From assembly GCF_014196505.1 (NCBI RefSeq), contig NZ_JACIDW010000002.1, positions 124,001-188,000 of the forward strand: 64,000 nt of DNA. Direction: 5' to 3'. The stretch is from Rhizobium metallidurans. GTDB taxonomy: Bacteria; Pseudomonadota; Alphaproteobacteria; Rhizobiales; Rhizobiaceae. This document shows positions 1 through 8,205 of the stretch, piece by piece. The position numbers and the translations under genes are program-made. The notes beneath the pieces were generated by a model that saw only the letters and a list, made by a program, of their open reading frames with translations, made no database searches and was not told the origin of the DNA. Each line of letters begins with the position of its first letter. Position 1 is the stretch's first letter.

Positions 1-93
1 CACGGGCCGCTCGGGCCAGTTCCAAAAGGACTTGAAGCTCAAGCTCCTTGAGGTCGTACGGTCCGTGCGATTTGCCCATCGGGAAGAATCAAA

Positions 94-667
94 ATGAAGC
101 GGCGGGACGTGTTGCTGTTGCAACCGCTTCAATCCCGCTGACCGTTGCGCCGGCAACCTTCGCCACCGCCACCGGTGACGCTCGGACAAAACCGGATGCC
201 GGTCGGCCCGACACGAGATCAAGAAGGGACAAAGTCCTTTGAAGACGAGGCAAAAACCTCCTCCCAGGACGCGTCTTCAAGGGCCAATGGTGGTGATCTT
301 GGCTTCCTCGCCGAGGATCCGATCCCACCAGAGTTTATCAAGGCCGCCGCCGTCGCGGCGCCAGGAGAAGTCGTTGCTCTCCCGCGGAGGCCGTGGTGGG
401 GTCCACTTGCTGAATTCGATGACCTACGCGGCAACCCCGTACCCTGTATTCGACAAGGTTTCGTGAGAGATTCGACATTCGCACGAAGGTTCGGTAGCAA
501 GGGAAGTCGCGAGTATCCTCAAGGCCAAGGCCGAGATCGAAGTTCTTGACAATGGGGCTTCTCAGCCGGAGGCGGAATCGGGTACCAATTACCTGGGAAC
601 AATCACGATCGCGAACGCCGCGCGGTCTTCTCTGACGTCGGCCGAGAAACGGAAAGACATTGAATGA
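94..667 (+). pseudogene. decayed parvulin-type peptidyl-prolyl isomerase (PpiC/SurA family)
   Basis: Pieces of a secreted parvulin can be read by switching frames. The pieces are a start MKRRDVLLL with a hydrophobic signal-like stretch; EIKKG and KSFEDEAK; then SRANGGDLGFL...PPEFIKAA...PGEVV, which is the conserved parvulin core; and PVFDKV...EIRHSHEGSVAREVASILKAKAEIEVLD, the usual parvulin C-terminus. At least three frameshifts (about 120-150, 225-240 and 385-400) and an in-frame TGA at 464-466 break the gene. Its last frame ends at 665-667 and overlaps the next gene's ATG by four bases, so it was once translationally coupled to the L,D-transpeptidase. Assembly errors could mimic this, but the neighbouring genes are intact. 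Confidence 0.7.
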
Positions 668-1695
668 CTGAGCGCAAACCGCGGTCGTGGAAACGTTTCG
701 GCGCCTTGAGCGCAACGATTGTCGGGCTGGGGCTGGCATTGAGCGGTTGCGTTCAGCTTGCCCTCGATGACCTTGGCGCCGCCTCCCCGGAAATTTCGCA
801 AAAGACGCTCGTCGACATAAAGAAGAAGGGCATGACCGTGCAGGCGCCGGTCCTCGTGCGTCTTTTCAAGGAGGAAAGCGAGCTGGAAGTCTGGAAACAG
901 GACGCATCCGGCCGTTACGCCCTGCTGAAGACCTACCCGATATGCCGGTGGTCCGGAAAACTGGGGCCGAAGAAGAACGATGGCGACCGCCAGGCCCCCG
1001 AAGGATTCTATTCCGTCACGAAGGGAATGCTGAACCCGCAGTCGCAATATTATCTCTCGTTCAATCTCGGCTATCCAAACCGCCTGGAAGCGGCGCTTGG
1101 CTACACCGGAACCGCGCTGATGGTTCACGGCGCCTGCTCGTCGTCAGGCTGCTACGCCATGACGGACCAGGGCGTCGGCGAGATCTACGCTCTGGTCAAG
1201 GCATCCCTGGAGGCCGGACAGAACGCGTTCCAGGTTCAGGCCTTTCCGTTCAGGATGACGGCCCAGAACATGGCTTCCCATCGGGAAGATCCGAATTTCG
1301 AGTTCTGGCGGACCATGAAAGCGGGCTACGACTCGTTCGAGGCGACGCGCACGCAGCCCAAGATTTCCACCTGCGGCGGGAAGTACGTCGTCAACGCGGA
1401 ATTCGAAGGCGGCGAGCCAAAGAACCCGCTGGCGGCCTGCCCGGCGCGGATCGACACGCTGAACCCCGCTATCGCCGCCAAATTCAAGGTCGAAGACACG
1501 CAGCTTTCAGCGCTCGTCGAAAAGGACGGCCCGTTGCATGCCAATGCCTACGTGGACGGCGGCATGCATCCGAGTTTCCGGGCGCTTCTGAAGCAGAACG
1601 GGGCGGAGAAGCTCGCAGCCCGGATCTCGACGATCAAGTACCCCGTCAGCCGCCCGGAAGCGGCATTGGCCGACCCCTATGATGGCGCCAAGTAA
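664..1695 (+). CDS. L,D-transpeptidase family lipoprotein (YafK/ErfK-like)
   Basis: Predicted periplasmic lipoprotein of 343 residues. Residues 12-29 form a lipoprotein signal peptide ending in the lipobox LSGC (Cys29). The YkuD-type catalytic signature follows as H155-G-A-C-S-S-S-G-C163-Y-A-M-T-D, with Cys163 the expected nucleophile. The HG...SGCYAM form is typical of the YafK branch, some members of which cleave or form links between peptidoglycan and lipoprotein rather than making 3-3 crosslinks. The start overlaps the end of the parvulin pseudogene by ATGA. A second L,D-transpeptidase lies at 11124-11837, so this cluster carries two wall-remodelling enzymes. Exact substrate is not visible from sequence. 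Confidence 0.85.
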   Translation: MTERKPRSWKRFGALSATIVGLGLALSGCVQLALDDLGAASPEISQKTLVDIKKKGMTVQAPVLVRLFKEESELEVWKQDASGRYALLKTYPICRWSGKLGPKKNDGDRQAPEGFYSVTKGMLNPQSQYYLSFNLGYPNRLEAALGYTGTALMVHGACSSSGCYAMTDQGVGEIYALVKASLEAGQNAFQVQAFPFRMTAQNMASHREDPNFEFWRTMKAGYDSFEATRTQPKISTCGGKYVVNAEFEGGEPKNPLAACPARIDTLNPAIAAKFKVEDTQLSALVEKDGPLHANAYVDGGMHPSFRALLKQNGAEKLAARISTIKYPVSRPEAALADPYDGAK

Positions 1696-1720
1696 TCAGT
1701 TTAATTGCAAGTAGCCTGGG

Positions 1721-2332
1721 CTACTTGACGGCTGCCGCGATGCTGTTTTCGTCGTGAGCGGAAATGGCGACCCATCGTCCGGAATCCTGTTCCGACTGCC
1801 TCTTGAGGAAGGTGTAGTTCGTCTCGGACCAGAGCTTCACGTCGGTTGCGAGATTGTCCAACAGATAGTCGCCCTTGTCGGTTCTGACCGTCAGCACGGC
1901 GTGGCCTTCGCCATCGGGCTTTTTCAGCACGGTAATCAACAGATTGGATGCCGGAACGCCCATTCCCAAAAGTATCCGCTGCTTCTCGATAGCGTAATCC
2001 TCGCAATCGCCTTCGCCATCGGGAAAGGCCCAGACCTCGACCTTGCCGTAGTGGTCCTCGTCGGTCTTCGGCGCCACGCGCGCATTCACCTCGGCGTTGA
2101 CCCTGATCAGGTCACCCCACTGCGCCTCGGTCAGCGTCAGCGGTGCAAGATCGGTTGAACGGCGGCTGCATTCTTCGACATTGGCCTTGCAGAACTCGAA
2201 GTGCCCGATTGGTTGCGACGTGAACGTCCCCGTCTTCATCACCGTATCGAGATCACCCGAGCCCGCGAAAGCAGTTCCCGCGCAGCCAACCAACGAAAAA
2301 ACAACCGCAAAACCAAAACGCAACATGAGCAA
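1721..2332 (-). CDS. secreted transglutaminase-like cysteine proteinase (BTLCP family)
   Basis: A 203-residue exported protein. Residues 1-23 are a signal peptide ending AFA. The catalytic triad of the bacterial transglutaminase-like cysteine proteinase family (peptidase family C93, relatives of LapG) is visible: Cys110 in GDCEDYA, His144 in GHAVL and Asp159 in LLDN. Related LapG proteins trim surface adhesins in the periplasm; rhizobia carry several family members of unknown substrate. It is convergent with the L,D-transpeptidase (25 bases between stop codons) and stands alone on the minus strand. The family call is solid; the substrate is unknown. Confidence 0.85.
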   Translation of the reverse strand: MLMLRFGFAVVFSLVGCAGTAFAGSGDLDTVMKTGTFTSQPIGHFEFCKANVEECSRRSTDLAPLTLTEAQWGDLIRVNAEVNARVAPKTDEDHYGKVEVWAFPDGEGDCEDYAIEKQRILLGMGVPASNLLITVLKKPDGEGHAVLTVRTDKGDYLLDNLATDVKLWSETNYTFLKRQSEQDSGRWVAISAHDENSIAAAVK

Positions 2333-2582
2333 TCCTCATCGACCCCGCCACCAGGGTTAACAAACGGTAAAGCCCATCGAAGGTCAAGGATCGCCATTCC
2401 AATAGTTAATTGATGGTTAACGACGCCGGCCGAATGGCCCGTATTCTCGCCTCCGAGTTCCTACAGGTGCCTCGAGTCGGCTACCCCTCTGAAATGACGG
2501 TTCAGCGCCCTCCTTGCGGAGGACGCTGACAGGCCGGGATCGATATGGAGCTCAGGACCGCGGACGCGCGGCGGTTGTCTTA

Positions 2583-3455
2583 CTAGGCAGCCTTGTCGAC
2601 CGAGCCGCCGCTGATCATCTCCTGCTCCACGGCGTCGATCGTCGGACGATCGCTTTCGGAGATGGTCTTGCGGCCATATTCCAGGGCGACCTGAGGTACC
2701 GATCCGTTCATGTAGGCAAGCAGCGTCTGCTTGACGATGACGTACAGCCGGTGCTGCTTCGTTCTCACGGTCTTGATCTGCGCGGTGATCGGGGCACACA
2801 CCGAGTAGGACAGCAGAATCCCCAGGAACGTACCGACGAGCGCGGCGCCGATCAGATGCCCGAGAACCTCCGGCGGTTCGTTGATCGCGGCCATGGCCTT
2901 GATAACCCCGAGAACGGCGGCGACGATGCCGATAGCCGGAAAGGAGTCGCCCATGGTCGTCAGAGCGTGATAGGGCTTGAGCCGGTCGCTGAGGATCGTA
3001 TTGAGTTCCTCGTCCATCAGAGCCTCGATCTCGTGCGATCGAGCATTTCCGATGATGATAAGGCGAACATAGTCGCAGATGAAATTGACCAGCGACTTGT
3101 TCTTGAGCAGCGTCGGAGCGGCTTGGAAGATCGGCGACTCCGCAGGGTTGTCGATATGCGCTTCGATTTCGTTACGGCTCTTGGTCCTCAGGTCGCGCAT
3201 GAGGGAGTAGAGGACACTCAGGACGTCCAGGTATTCCCGCTCCTTCGGGACCGCGTATTTGAAAGCCTCGCCGATCGACTTGAGCGAATCCTTGATGACT
3301 TTCATGGAGTTAGCCATCACGAAGCCGCCGATGCCGGCGCCGCCGATGATGACAAGCTCGAACGGCTGGAACAGGGCTCCGACTTTGCCGCCCATGGCCA
3401 TGAAGCTGCCGATAATGCACCCAGTGGTGATCACCAGTCCAATAATAATGTTCAT
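2583..3455 (-). CDS. motA: orphan MotA-type flagellar motor stator protein
   Basis: Full-length 290-residue MotA of the rhizobial type, with four membrane segments (about residues 1-25, 30-52, 170-192 and 200-222) and the conserved cytoplasmic loop [12 protein letters not shown] that contacts the rotor. MotA works with MotB, which supplies the ion-binding Asp and the peptidoglycan anchor. No MotB, flagellar or exb/tol-like gene is nearby. Instead the gene starts three bases after the stop of a small secreted-protein gene. This is probably a second copy outside the flagellar cluster; it may still join a MotB made elsewhere. The membrane-proximal Pro/Gly motifs of the third helix ([15 protein letters not shown]) are intact. 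Confidence 0.9.
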   Translation of the reverse strand: MNIIIGLVITTGCIIGSFMAMGGKVGALFQPFELVIIGGAGIGGFVMANSMKVIKDSLKSIGEAFKYAVPKEREYLDVLSVLYSLMRDLRTKSRNEIEAHIDNPAESPIFQAAPTLLKNKSLVNFICDYVRLIIIGNARSHEIEALMDEELNTILSDRLKPYHALTTMGDSFPAIGIVAAVLGVIKAMAAINEPPEVLGHLIGAALVGTFLGILLSYSVCAPITAQIKTVRTKQHRLYVIVKQTLLAYMNGSVPQVALEYGRKTISESDRPTIDAVEQEMISGGSVDKAA

Positions 3456-3458
3456 ATT

Positions 3459-3878
3459 CTAAGCTCGTCCGTTGGCCGCACCGACAGCTGACTGAATGTC
3501 TGGCCTGGTGCCGCGAATATCGATCAATGTGACTCGAGATGAGGCGACTCGAATCGGGGGGCGGAACAGTGACGTCTGGTTGGTCGGCCGCAGCCTCGGG
3601 TGCAGGGCCCCGACCCTGAACCCGACAACGACAGGCCGGTTTGCCTGCAAGCTATAGGTCACGACACAGTTGTGAAGCGAACAGTGATCGCCGTGGCCGG
3701 AACGCATACTGGTGTCGGCACGAGAAAGGTCGACGCCCGCGGTGGGAACGGTGAACTCGACGGTACTGGAGAAAGTCTCGATGGTGTCGGCCTGCGAATG
3801 ACCGACCAAATTGCAGACAAGAATCGTCGCGAGAAAAAGCACCACCGCGGCAACTCTTCTGTTCGACGTTCTACGCAT
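3459..3878 (-). CDS. small secreted protein coupled to motA, family not recognised
   Basis: A 139-residue protein starting MRRTSNRR, with a clear signal peptide (hydrophobic VAAVVLFLATILVCNLVG, likely cleaved near SQA). I chose this ATG over an upstream ATG at 4037 because it places the signal peptide at the N-terminus and has a GGAAA ribosome site. The mature part is about 110 residues and holds a close Cys pair (CSLHNC) that could form a disulfide, and a C-terminal beta-rich stretch. The stop lies three bases before the motA ATG, so both genes are probably translated from one message. I recognise no domain. Confidence 0.6.
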   Translation of the reverse strand: MRRTSNRRVAAVVLFLATILVCNLVGHSQADTIETFSSTVEFTVPTAGVDLSRADTSMRSGHGDHCSLHNCVVTYSLQANRPVVVGFRVGALHPRLRPTNQTSLFRPPIRVASSRVTLIDIRGTRPDIQSAVGAANGRA

Positions 3879-4088
3879 ATTGTTTCCAGACTTTTCGATC
3901 GTCCGATTGATTGCACCGTGAACTTGTCCGGGGCTTGTGCCGAGGCTGGCACGGACATCATTCCATAAGTCAGGAATGGGATTGTTCGCTGGAACGCGTC
4001 GTCCGGCGGACAGCGCCATGCGGCGCGGACCGCGCACACCAAATATATTCTTGGGAACGGAGGTAGTTCGTCGCGCCCGAGCGCTAGA

Positions 4089-4403
4089 CTAGGAAGCGTC
4101 GCGGATCATGGTCTTCGCCTGCGTGTCGGCGACGATCCGAAGCGCCCGGATCATCTCGGCCGCATCGAGAAGCGCCCTCGCCCAATCGCTTCGGGTGAAG
4201 CGTTCCGCTCTCGTCGCCACGTTCATCAGAACGATGATTTCATCCGAAGGCGTTCCGCTTCCGGTGATGCCCACGAATTCGCGCTGGTCGCGGATGCACA
4301 CGATCGCGCGATGGAGTAGCCTTCTGACCTCTGGCGGCCCAAGCCTTTCGACATCGTTCGCCGCGCGAAGCAACTCGGACACAAAAGCAGACTTGTCGTT
4401 CAT
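4089..4403 (-). CDS. small cytoplasmic protein, unknown function
   Basis: A 104-residue, probably helical protein without signal peptide or membrane segment. It is rich in Arg/Glu/Ala, with segments ELLRAANDVERLGPPEVRRLL and ARALLDAAEMIRALRI that look amphipathic. The codon pattern is coding-like and the gene is preceded by a GGAGAC-like ribosome site (complement of 4406-4415). It sits 25 bases after the end of the next minus-strand gene, so the two may be cotranscribed. I recognise no family. Confidence 0.55.
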   Translation of the reverse strand: MNDKSAFVSELLRAANDVERLGPPEVRRLLHRAIVCIRDQREFVGITGSGTPSDEIIVLMNVATRAERFTRSDWARALLDAAEMIRALRIVADTQAKTMIRDAS

Positions 4404-4428
4404 ACCCGTCTCCTAGATGCCCGGCAGA

Positions 4429-4665
4429 TCATGGATCGACATGCGCGTCTGCTTGTCGGGCCCTGTCGGCCCTTCGCTGAAACCGGGCACGCAACACGAA
4501 AGGAAGAAAGAACGCACCGATGATCAACGCCCCGCCGAGGAAGCCAAGCCAGGGCGAAATGCCGCCAAGCCAAAGGACGATCGTCGGCATTGCCCAGAAC
4601 AGACAAAATGACGCGGCGATTATCAGTGCTGCGGCAACAGCGGAACGGCCATCTTCTCTCGTCAT
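4429..4665 (-). CDS. small two-helix membrane protein, unknown function
   Basis: A 78-residue protein (MTREDGRS...), with two hydrophobic segments (about residues 10-27 and 30-52) and a very basic C-terminus (RARFQRRADRARQ). The start at 4665 is preferred because GGTGAG lies nine bases upstream; ATGs at 4671 and 4740 are in frame. The tail is likely cytoplasmic by the positive-inside rule. It is followed closely by the 104-residue gene on the same strand, and is divergent from the response-regulator gene. No known family recognised. Confidence 0.55.
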   Translation of the reverse strand: MTREDGRSAVAAALIIAASFCLFWAMPTIVLWLGGISPWLGFLGGALIIGAFFLPFVLRARFQRRADRARQADAHVDP

Positions 4666-4815
4666 CGGCATTATCTCACCACCACGTTGTGTTAAGGCTA
4701 ATAGCGCAACATTCCTGACCGGAAGCTGATAGCCCGACATAATCGCCCTTCTGTCGGAACTGTCAGCAAGTCGTCAGGGTCGCCGTGCTCAATGCGGCGA
4801 GAAAACGGGGTGCGA

Positions 4816-5508
4816 ATGAAGATATTGCTCGTAGAAGATCATGACGCTCTGGGAAGTCTCGTTCAAGAACATCTGAACCAGTCCGGGTTCATAATCGATC
4901 GAGTGCAGGATGGCCCGGAAGCCTTGGAGGCTTTGCGGACCGTCGAATACGATGGGATGATCCTCGACCTCGGCCTGCCGACGCTAGACGGGCTCGATGT
5001 GCTGAAACGCCAGAGGATGCAGAAGGGCCGCTCGCTGCCCGTCATCATTCTCACAGCCCGCGACCAGATCAGCGACAGACTGACCGGCCTGAATTCCGGC
5101 GCCGACGATTATCTCGTCAAACCCTTCGACATCCTTGAGCTCGAAGCGCGGCTGCGCGCCGTTCTCCGCCGGCCCGGAGCGCGGATTGACGAGGTGCTGA
5201 CGGTCGGCAATGTCTCGGTCGACGTCGCGCGATGGGACGTCCGGATCGACGGCAACACGGTCGAACTCGCCCGGCGGGAATTCGTCCTGCTGGAAGAACT
5301 GGCACGCGTCTATCCCGGCGTGATGGCCAAGGACCGGCTCGAGGATCGACTTTACTCATTCGACGAAATCGTCACGCCGAATGCCACCGAGGCGGTCGTG
5401 TCGCGCCTTCGCCGCAAATTGATCGCCGCCCACGCCACTGCTCGGATCGCCACCGTGCGAGGCATCGGATATCGCCTGCTGCCCGGAGAAGACGTTGAGG
5501 TGGACTAA
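4816..5508 (+). CDS. OmpR/PhoB-type response regulator
   Basis: A 230-residue two-component regulator. The receiver domain (about 1-115) has the acidic pair E7-D8, phosphoacceptor Asp51 in MILDLGLP, and Lys102 in LVKPFD. The winged-helix OmpR-type DNA-binding domain (about 130-225) ends in VRGIGYRLLPGED. The ATG at 4816 begins directly with MKILLVED; the upstream in-frame ATG at 4792 adds a tail without homology. The gene ends 14 bases inside the sensor kinase gene, so the pair is cotranscribed and probably translationally coupled. The QseB/TctD-like layout suggests control of membrane or transport genes, but no target is proven by the sequence. Confidence 0.9.
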   Translation: MKILLVEDHDALGSLVQEHLNQSGFIIDRVQDGPEALEALRTVEYDGMILDLGLPTLDGLDVLKRQRMQKGRSLPVIILTARDQISDRLTGLNSGADDYLVKPFDILELEARLRAVLRRPGARIDEVLTVGNVSVDVARWDVRIDGNTVELARREFVLLEELARVYPGVMAKDRLEDRLYSFDEIVTPNATEAVVSRLRRKLIAAHATARIATVRGIGYRLLPGEDVEVD

Positions 5509-6802
5509 AAGCCTTCGTGGCAGACTTGCCGCGGCGATGGCGGTGGTGTTCACCATTGGCGCGGCGGACGTCGTTATATACATCTGGGACGTCGATCAGG
5601 ATTTGCGCACCCATATATTGGACAAGCAGATCGACGCGATCCTGGCGACCGTCGGAACGAATCCTGGCGTTGACGCGATCGGCCGCCTTCCAACCCGCTT
5701 CGGAGAAGCCGATTGGCGCTTTGCGATATATGACCCAACAGGTGCCCTCCTCCTGTCTCGCCCGGACGACGGTCGCCCACCTCCGCTCCTGACCGGTGGC
5801 AAGGAACTGAAAGAGGCACGCTCCTCTGTCATTTCCCGCCCCCTTGGTCCCAATACGCTTGTCGTACGCAAGGACGATTGGCAGGAGCGGCAGGAACTCC
5901 AAACTCTGCTGCGGATTGAACTCGCGGGAAGCACCTTTGTTATCGCCGCCTTGGGCGCGCTCTCGTTTCTCGTTGTGCTGACGCTCGCGGCCTGGGTGCT
6001 TCGGTCCGTGAACAAGGCCGCGGCTCTCGCCAGGCATATTGACGCGGACGATCCCGGCAAGCGCATACCCGTCGACGACCTCCCGATGGAAATACGCCCG
6101 CTCGCCGTTGCAGCCAATGGCGCGCTCGAAAGGCTTGCCCGCGCCTATGCATCGGAGCGGCGTTTCACCGCCGAGGCGGCCCACGAACTGCGCACGCCGC
6201 TGGCCGTATTGAGTCTGCGTCTTCAGAAGGCTCGCGCGGACAACAGCGTGGACTGGGAGTCCATCGATCGCGAAATGGGGCAAATGACTCATCTCGTTGG
6301 CCAGCTCACCGCCTTGGCCCGCGCGGAAAGCCATGCGGCGCTTCCGCCCGACCGCGAAGTGCTTTCCATGTCTCGGGTCGTGCGCGAAGCCGTGGCGGAC
6401 ATGATGCTTCTGTTCGAGAATGCCGAAAGGGAAGTTCACGTCGAAGTCGCCGACGGGCTCTACACGCGCGGCAACAGCGGGCAAATGAGGCAGGCCGTTC
6501 AAAACCTCCTGGAGAACGCCCTGGTGCACGGCACCGGTCACACGACGATTACGTTGAGCGAAGTCTCGACCAGTTTGCGGCTCGAGGTATCCGATGAAGG
6601 TTCGGCGCCTGCCTTGAACGAGGTGGAAGAGCTGTTCGACAGGTTTCACAAGCGACGGCAGACGGGGCCCGGCTCTGGACTTGGACTGGCTATCGTTCGA
6701 CAGATCGCTCGAAATTCGGGGGGCGACGTCGCCATAGCGAGCCTGGACAGGTTCACGGTCGTGATGACGTTGCCCTCGATCAAGGCGAGCACCGGCAGAT
6801 GA
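5495..6802 (+). CDS. two-component sensor histidine kinase (QseC/TctE-like)
   Basis: A 435-residue inner-membrane kinase starting at TTG. It has a first membrane helix (about 12-30), a periplasmic sensor region of about 115 residues, a second helix (about 146-170), a HAMP-like linker, the phosphoacceptor H230 in the H-box FTAEAAHELRTPLAVL, the N-box QNLLENALVHG, a DEG motif in the G1 position, and the G2 box GSGLGLAIV. It overlaps the response regulator by 14 bases. The periplasmic domain is long enough to sense a ligand and is followed by metal-transport genes, but no metal-ligand cluster is evident in it, so the signal is open. Confidence 0.9.
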   Translation: MRWTKSLRGRLAAAMAVVFTIGAADVVIYIWDVDQDLRTHILDKQIDAILATVGTNPGVDAIGRLPTRFGEADWRFAIYDPTGALLLSRPDDGRPPPLLTGGKELKEARSSVISRPLGPNTLVVRKDDWQERQELQTLLRIELAGSTFVIAALGALSFLVVLTLAAWVLRSVNKAAALARHIDADDPGKRIPVDDLPMEIRPLAVAANGALERLARAYASERRFTAEAAHELRTPLAVLSLRLQKARADNSVDWESIDREMGQMTHLVGQLTALARAESHAALPPDREVLSMSRVVREAVADMMLLFENAEREVHVEVADGLYTRGNSGQMRQAVQNLLENALVHGTGHTTITLSEVSTSLRLEVSDEGSAPALNEVEELFDRFHKRRQTGPGSGLGLAIVRQIARNSGGDVAIASLDRFTVVMTLPSIKASTGR

Positions 6803-7153
6803 TGGTGACCACGCCCGATGCCCTGTTGCCGATCCCGGTCCCAGCCGGTTGGCCGGATGCCGCGGACCGCCGCAACGAAGAATGGCGTCAGCGCCCGATG
6901 GTCCAGAAACCACTTGTAGCTCAACCTGCTAGAGGCCCTAAATCACGGGTCACGGAGCCCCTGATGAAACATGTCGTCTTGCATCCGTTTTGCCGTTGGC
7001 CGCGATCCGGAAGCTGTTCAAGCCAACCAGTCCGGAATCGGCGGACGTGACGATCCCCGCCACTCTCGGATGCGAGAAGCCGGGGAACGCGACTGTTCAA
7101 ATCGCGGCCCCCAAGTCCCGGCCGACAGGCAAGACTAACAACTGAGAAGCGTA
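6803..7153 (+). other. 350-base gap upstream of the lspA group
   Basis: No convincing intact gene. The frame starting at 6942 reads through 60 codons as protein-like sequence (...LAAIRKLFKPTSPES... VTIPATLGCEKPG...) to a TGA near 7142, but has no start codon, so it may be a decayed short gene. A MerR-type promoter candidate lies at 6914-6944. The remainder shows nothing I can support. Confidence 0.4.
6914..6944 (+). promoter_or_regulatory. candidate MerR-family-type promoter for the lspA group
   Basis: TTGTAG (6914-6919) and TAAATC (6939-6944) are separated by 19 bases, the overlong spacer typical of promoters activated by MerR-family metal sensors. The spacer holds an imperfect dyad CTCAACC-T-GCTAGAG (five of seven pairs match). 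The spacing is seen directly; MerR control is inference. Confidence 0.4.
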
Positions 7154-7261
7154 ATGAAGCGCACAATTGCTTTCGCAATTCTGATAACAACAATGATGAC
7201 ATCGGTCGTATTCAGCGCAATCGGCGTCCTCGCAGTATGGAATCCGTTCACGAATGCCTGA
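7154..7261 (+). CDS. 35-residue single-helix membrane peptide coupled to lspA
   Basis: Short reading frame MKRTIAFAILITTMMTS... of 35 residues, with one hydrophobic helix spanning nearly its whole length. GAGAAG lies seven bases before the ATG. Its TGA (7259-7261) lies inside the lspA start: the two frames overlap by eight bases, a layout that favours translational coupling. It may be a real membrane peptide or a leader that tunes lspA translation. No family is recognised. Confidence 0.5.
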   Translation: MKRTIAFAILITTMMTSVVFSAIGVLAVWNPFTNA

Positions 7262-7775
7262 CCAACAGACTATTGACCGCCCTAAGAACCGCGTTGGCAT
7301 TCGCCTTCTGACCATGGCATCCATCGTTGCCTCGGCTCTGGCCATCGACCAGATCGTCAAGTTCGTCATGGTCGAATTCGTGATGCAACCCCCGCGCATC
7401 ATCGAAGTCACCTCATTCTTCGACCTTGTCCTCGTCTTCAACAGCGGCATCAGCTTTGGCATGTTCAGCGGACAGATCGGCCTCTATCCGGTCGTGTTCG
7501 CGCTGGTGAAGACAGCAATCGCGACCGCCCTGATCGTATGGGGCTGCATGACGAACTCGAGGCGTGAAAGACTTGCATTGGCCGTTATGGCCGGAGGCGC
7601 GGCCGGAAACATTGTCGACAGGTTCCGCGATGGCGCGGTCACCGACTACCTCTCGCTGCATGCTGGTGCATGGGCGTGGCCATCGTTCAATCTGGCCGAT
7701 GTCTTCGTGGTGACGGGTGCCATCGCGCTGGTGGCTTGCTCCATGGTCAAGCCGCGGCCGAAAGCCGACATTTAG
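7254..7775 (+). CDS. lspA: prolipoprotein signal peptidase II (accessory copy)
   Basis: A 173-residue inner-membrane aspartic peptidase that removes signal peptides from prolipoproteins after lipid attachment. Four membrane helices are evident. The two catalytic aspartates lie in the family motifs GGAAGNIVDRFRDGAVTDYL (the NxxDR and D of the first box) and FNLADVFV (second box). The gene overlaps the upstream 35-residue frame and is followed ten bases later by a small membrane protein gene. LspA-like proteins occur in lead/zinc/cadmium resistance operons (for example PbrC in Cupriavidus), and here it lies beside a CDF exporter and a P1B-ATPase. It is likely an accessory copy rather than the housekeeping lspA. 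Confidence 0.9.
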   Translation: MPDQQTIDRPKNRVGIRLLTMASIVASALAIDQIVKFVMVEFVMQPPRIIEVTSFFDLVLVFNSGISFGMFSGQIGLYPVVFALVKTAIATALIVWGCMTNSRRERLALAVMAGGAAGNIVDRFRDGAVTDYLSLHAGAWAWPSFNLADVFVVTGAIALVACSMVKPRPKADI

Positions 7776-7785
7776 GGAGACTGGA

Positions 7786-7962
7786 ATGAAACTCGACGAA
7801 GAAGCAGAGCGGGCACGTCAAAAGACCGTCAAGCGAAGAAATGTGATCGTGCTGGTCATACTGTCGGGCTTCGCCCTGGCGGTGTTCACGGTCACGTTCT
7901 TCCATATTCCCCAGGAAGGTCGCTCCGCGTCACGTGCCCTGGGCGAAGTCCAGGGCCAGTAA
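7786..7962 (+). CDS. 58-residue membrane protein downstream of lspA
   Basis: MKLDEEAERARQKTVKRRN followed by a single hydrophobic helix (about 20-41) and a short periplasmic tail. The ATG at 7786 has a GGAGA ribosome site and lies ten bases after the lspA stop. The charged cytosolic N-terminus and one helix resemble small assembly proteins of respiratory complexes, but I cannot assign a family. Likely in the same transcript as lspA. Confidence 0.6.
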   Translation: MKLDEEAERARQKTVKRRNVIVLVILSGFALAVFTVTFFHIPQEGRSASRALGEVQGQ

Positions 7963-8102
7963 GCCGGTTCGCATCGACTCGTGCGGCAGGACCGGCGTCG
8001 TCGGTCGGCTGATCTCATGAACGGGTTGGCACCCTCGGTGACTGGACCATATCGCCTCGTAGTCCCCGCATAAGTCGTCATCATGCCTGATGACGTTGAT
8101 AC

Positions 8103-8130
8103 GGGGCCTCTTCGAATGAAAAGAGGCCCC
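8103..8130. terminator. hairpin terminator between lspA group and CDF gene
   Basis: Perfect 10-base arms GGGGCCTCTT / AAGAGGCCCC with an eight-base loop, lying between the convergent lspA group and the CDF exporter gene. There is no long T-run, so it may act in either direction with moderate strength. Confidence 0.65.
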
Positions 8131-8205
8131 GCGCAAGCTTGAGCGCCGATCGTGTCCGATCACGCGGTGATCATGCACGCCAAGCCCGTCAAGAGCCTGT
8201 GCTTG

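Noticed and set aside
5372..6913. 513-codon minus-strand open frame opposite the sensor kinase
   Set aside because: It is a GC-driven shadow: the opposite strand has a complete histidine kinase with all boxes, and the frame has no recognisable domain.
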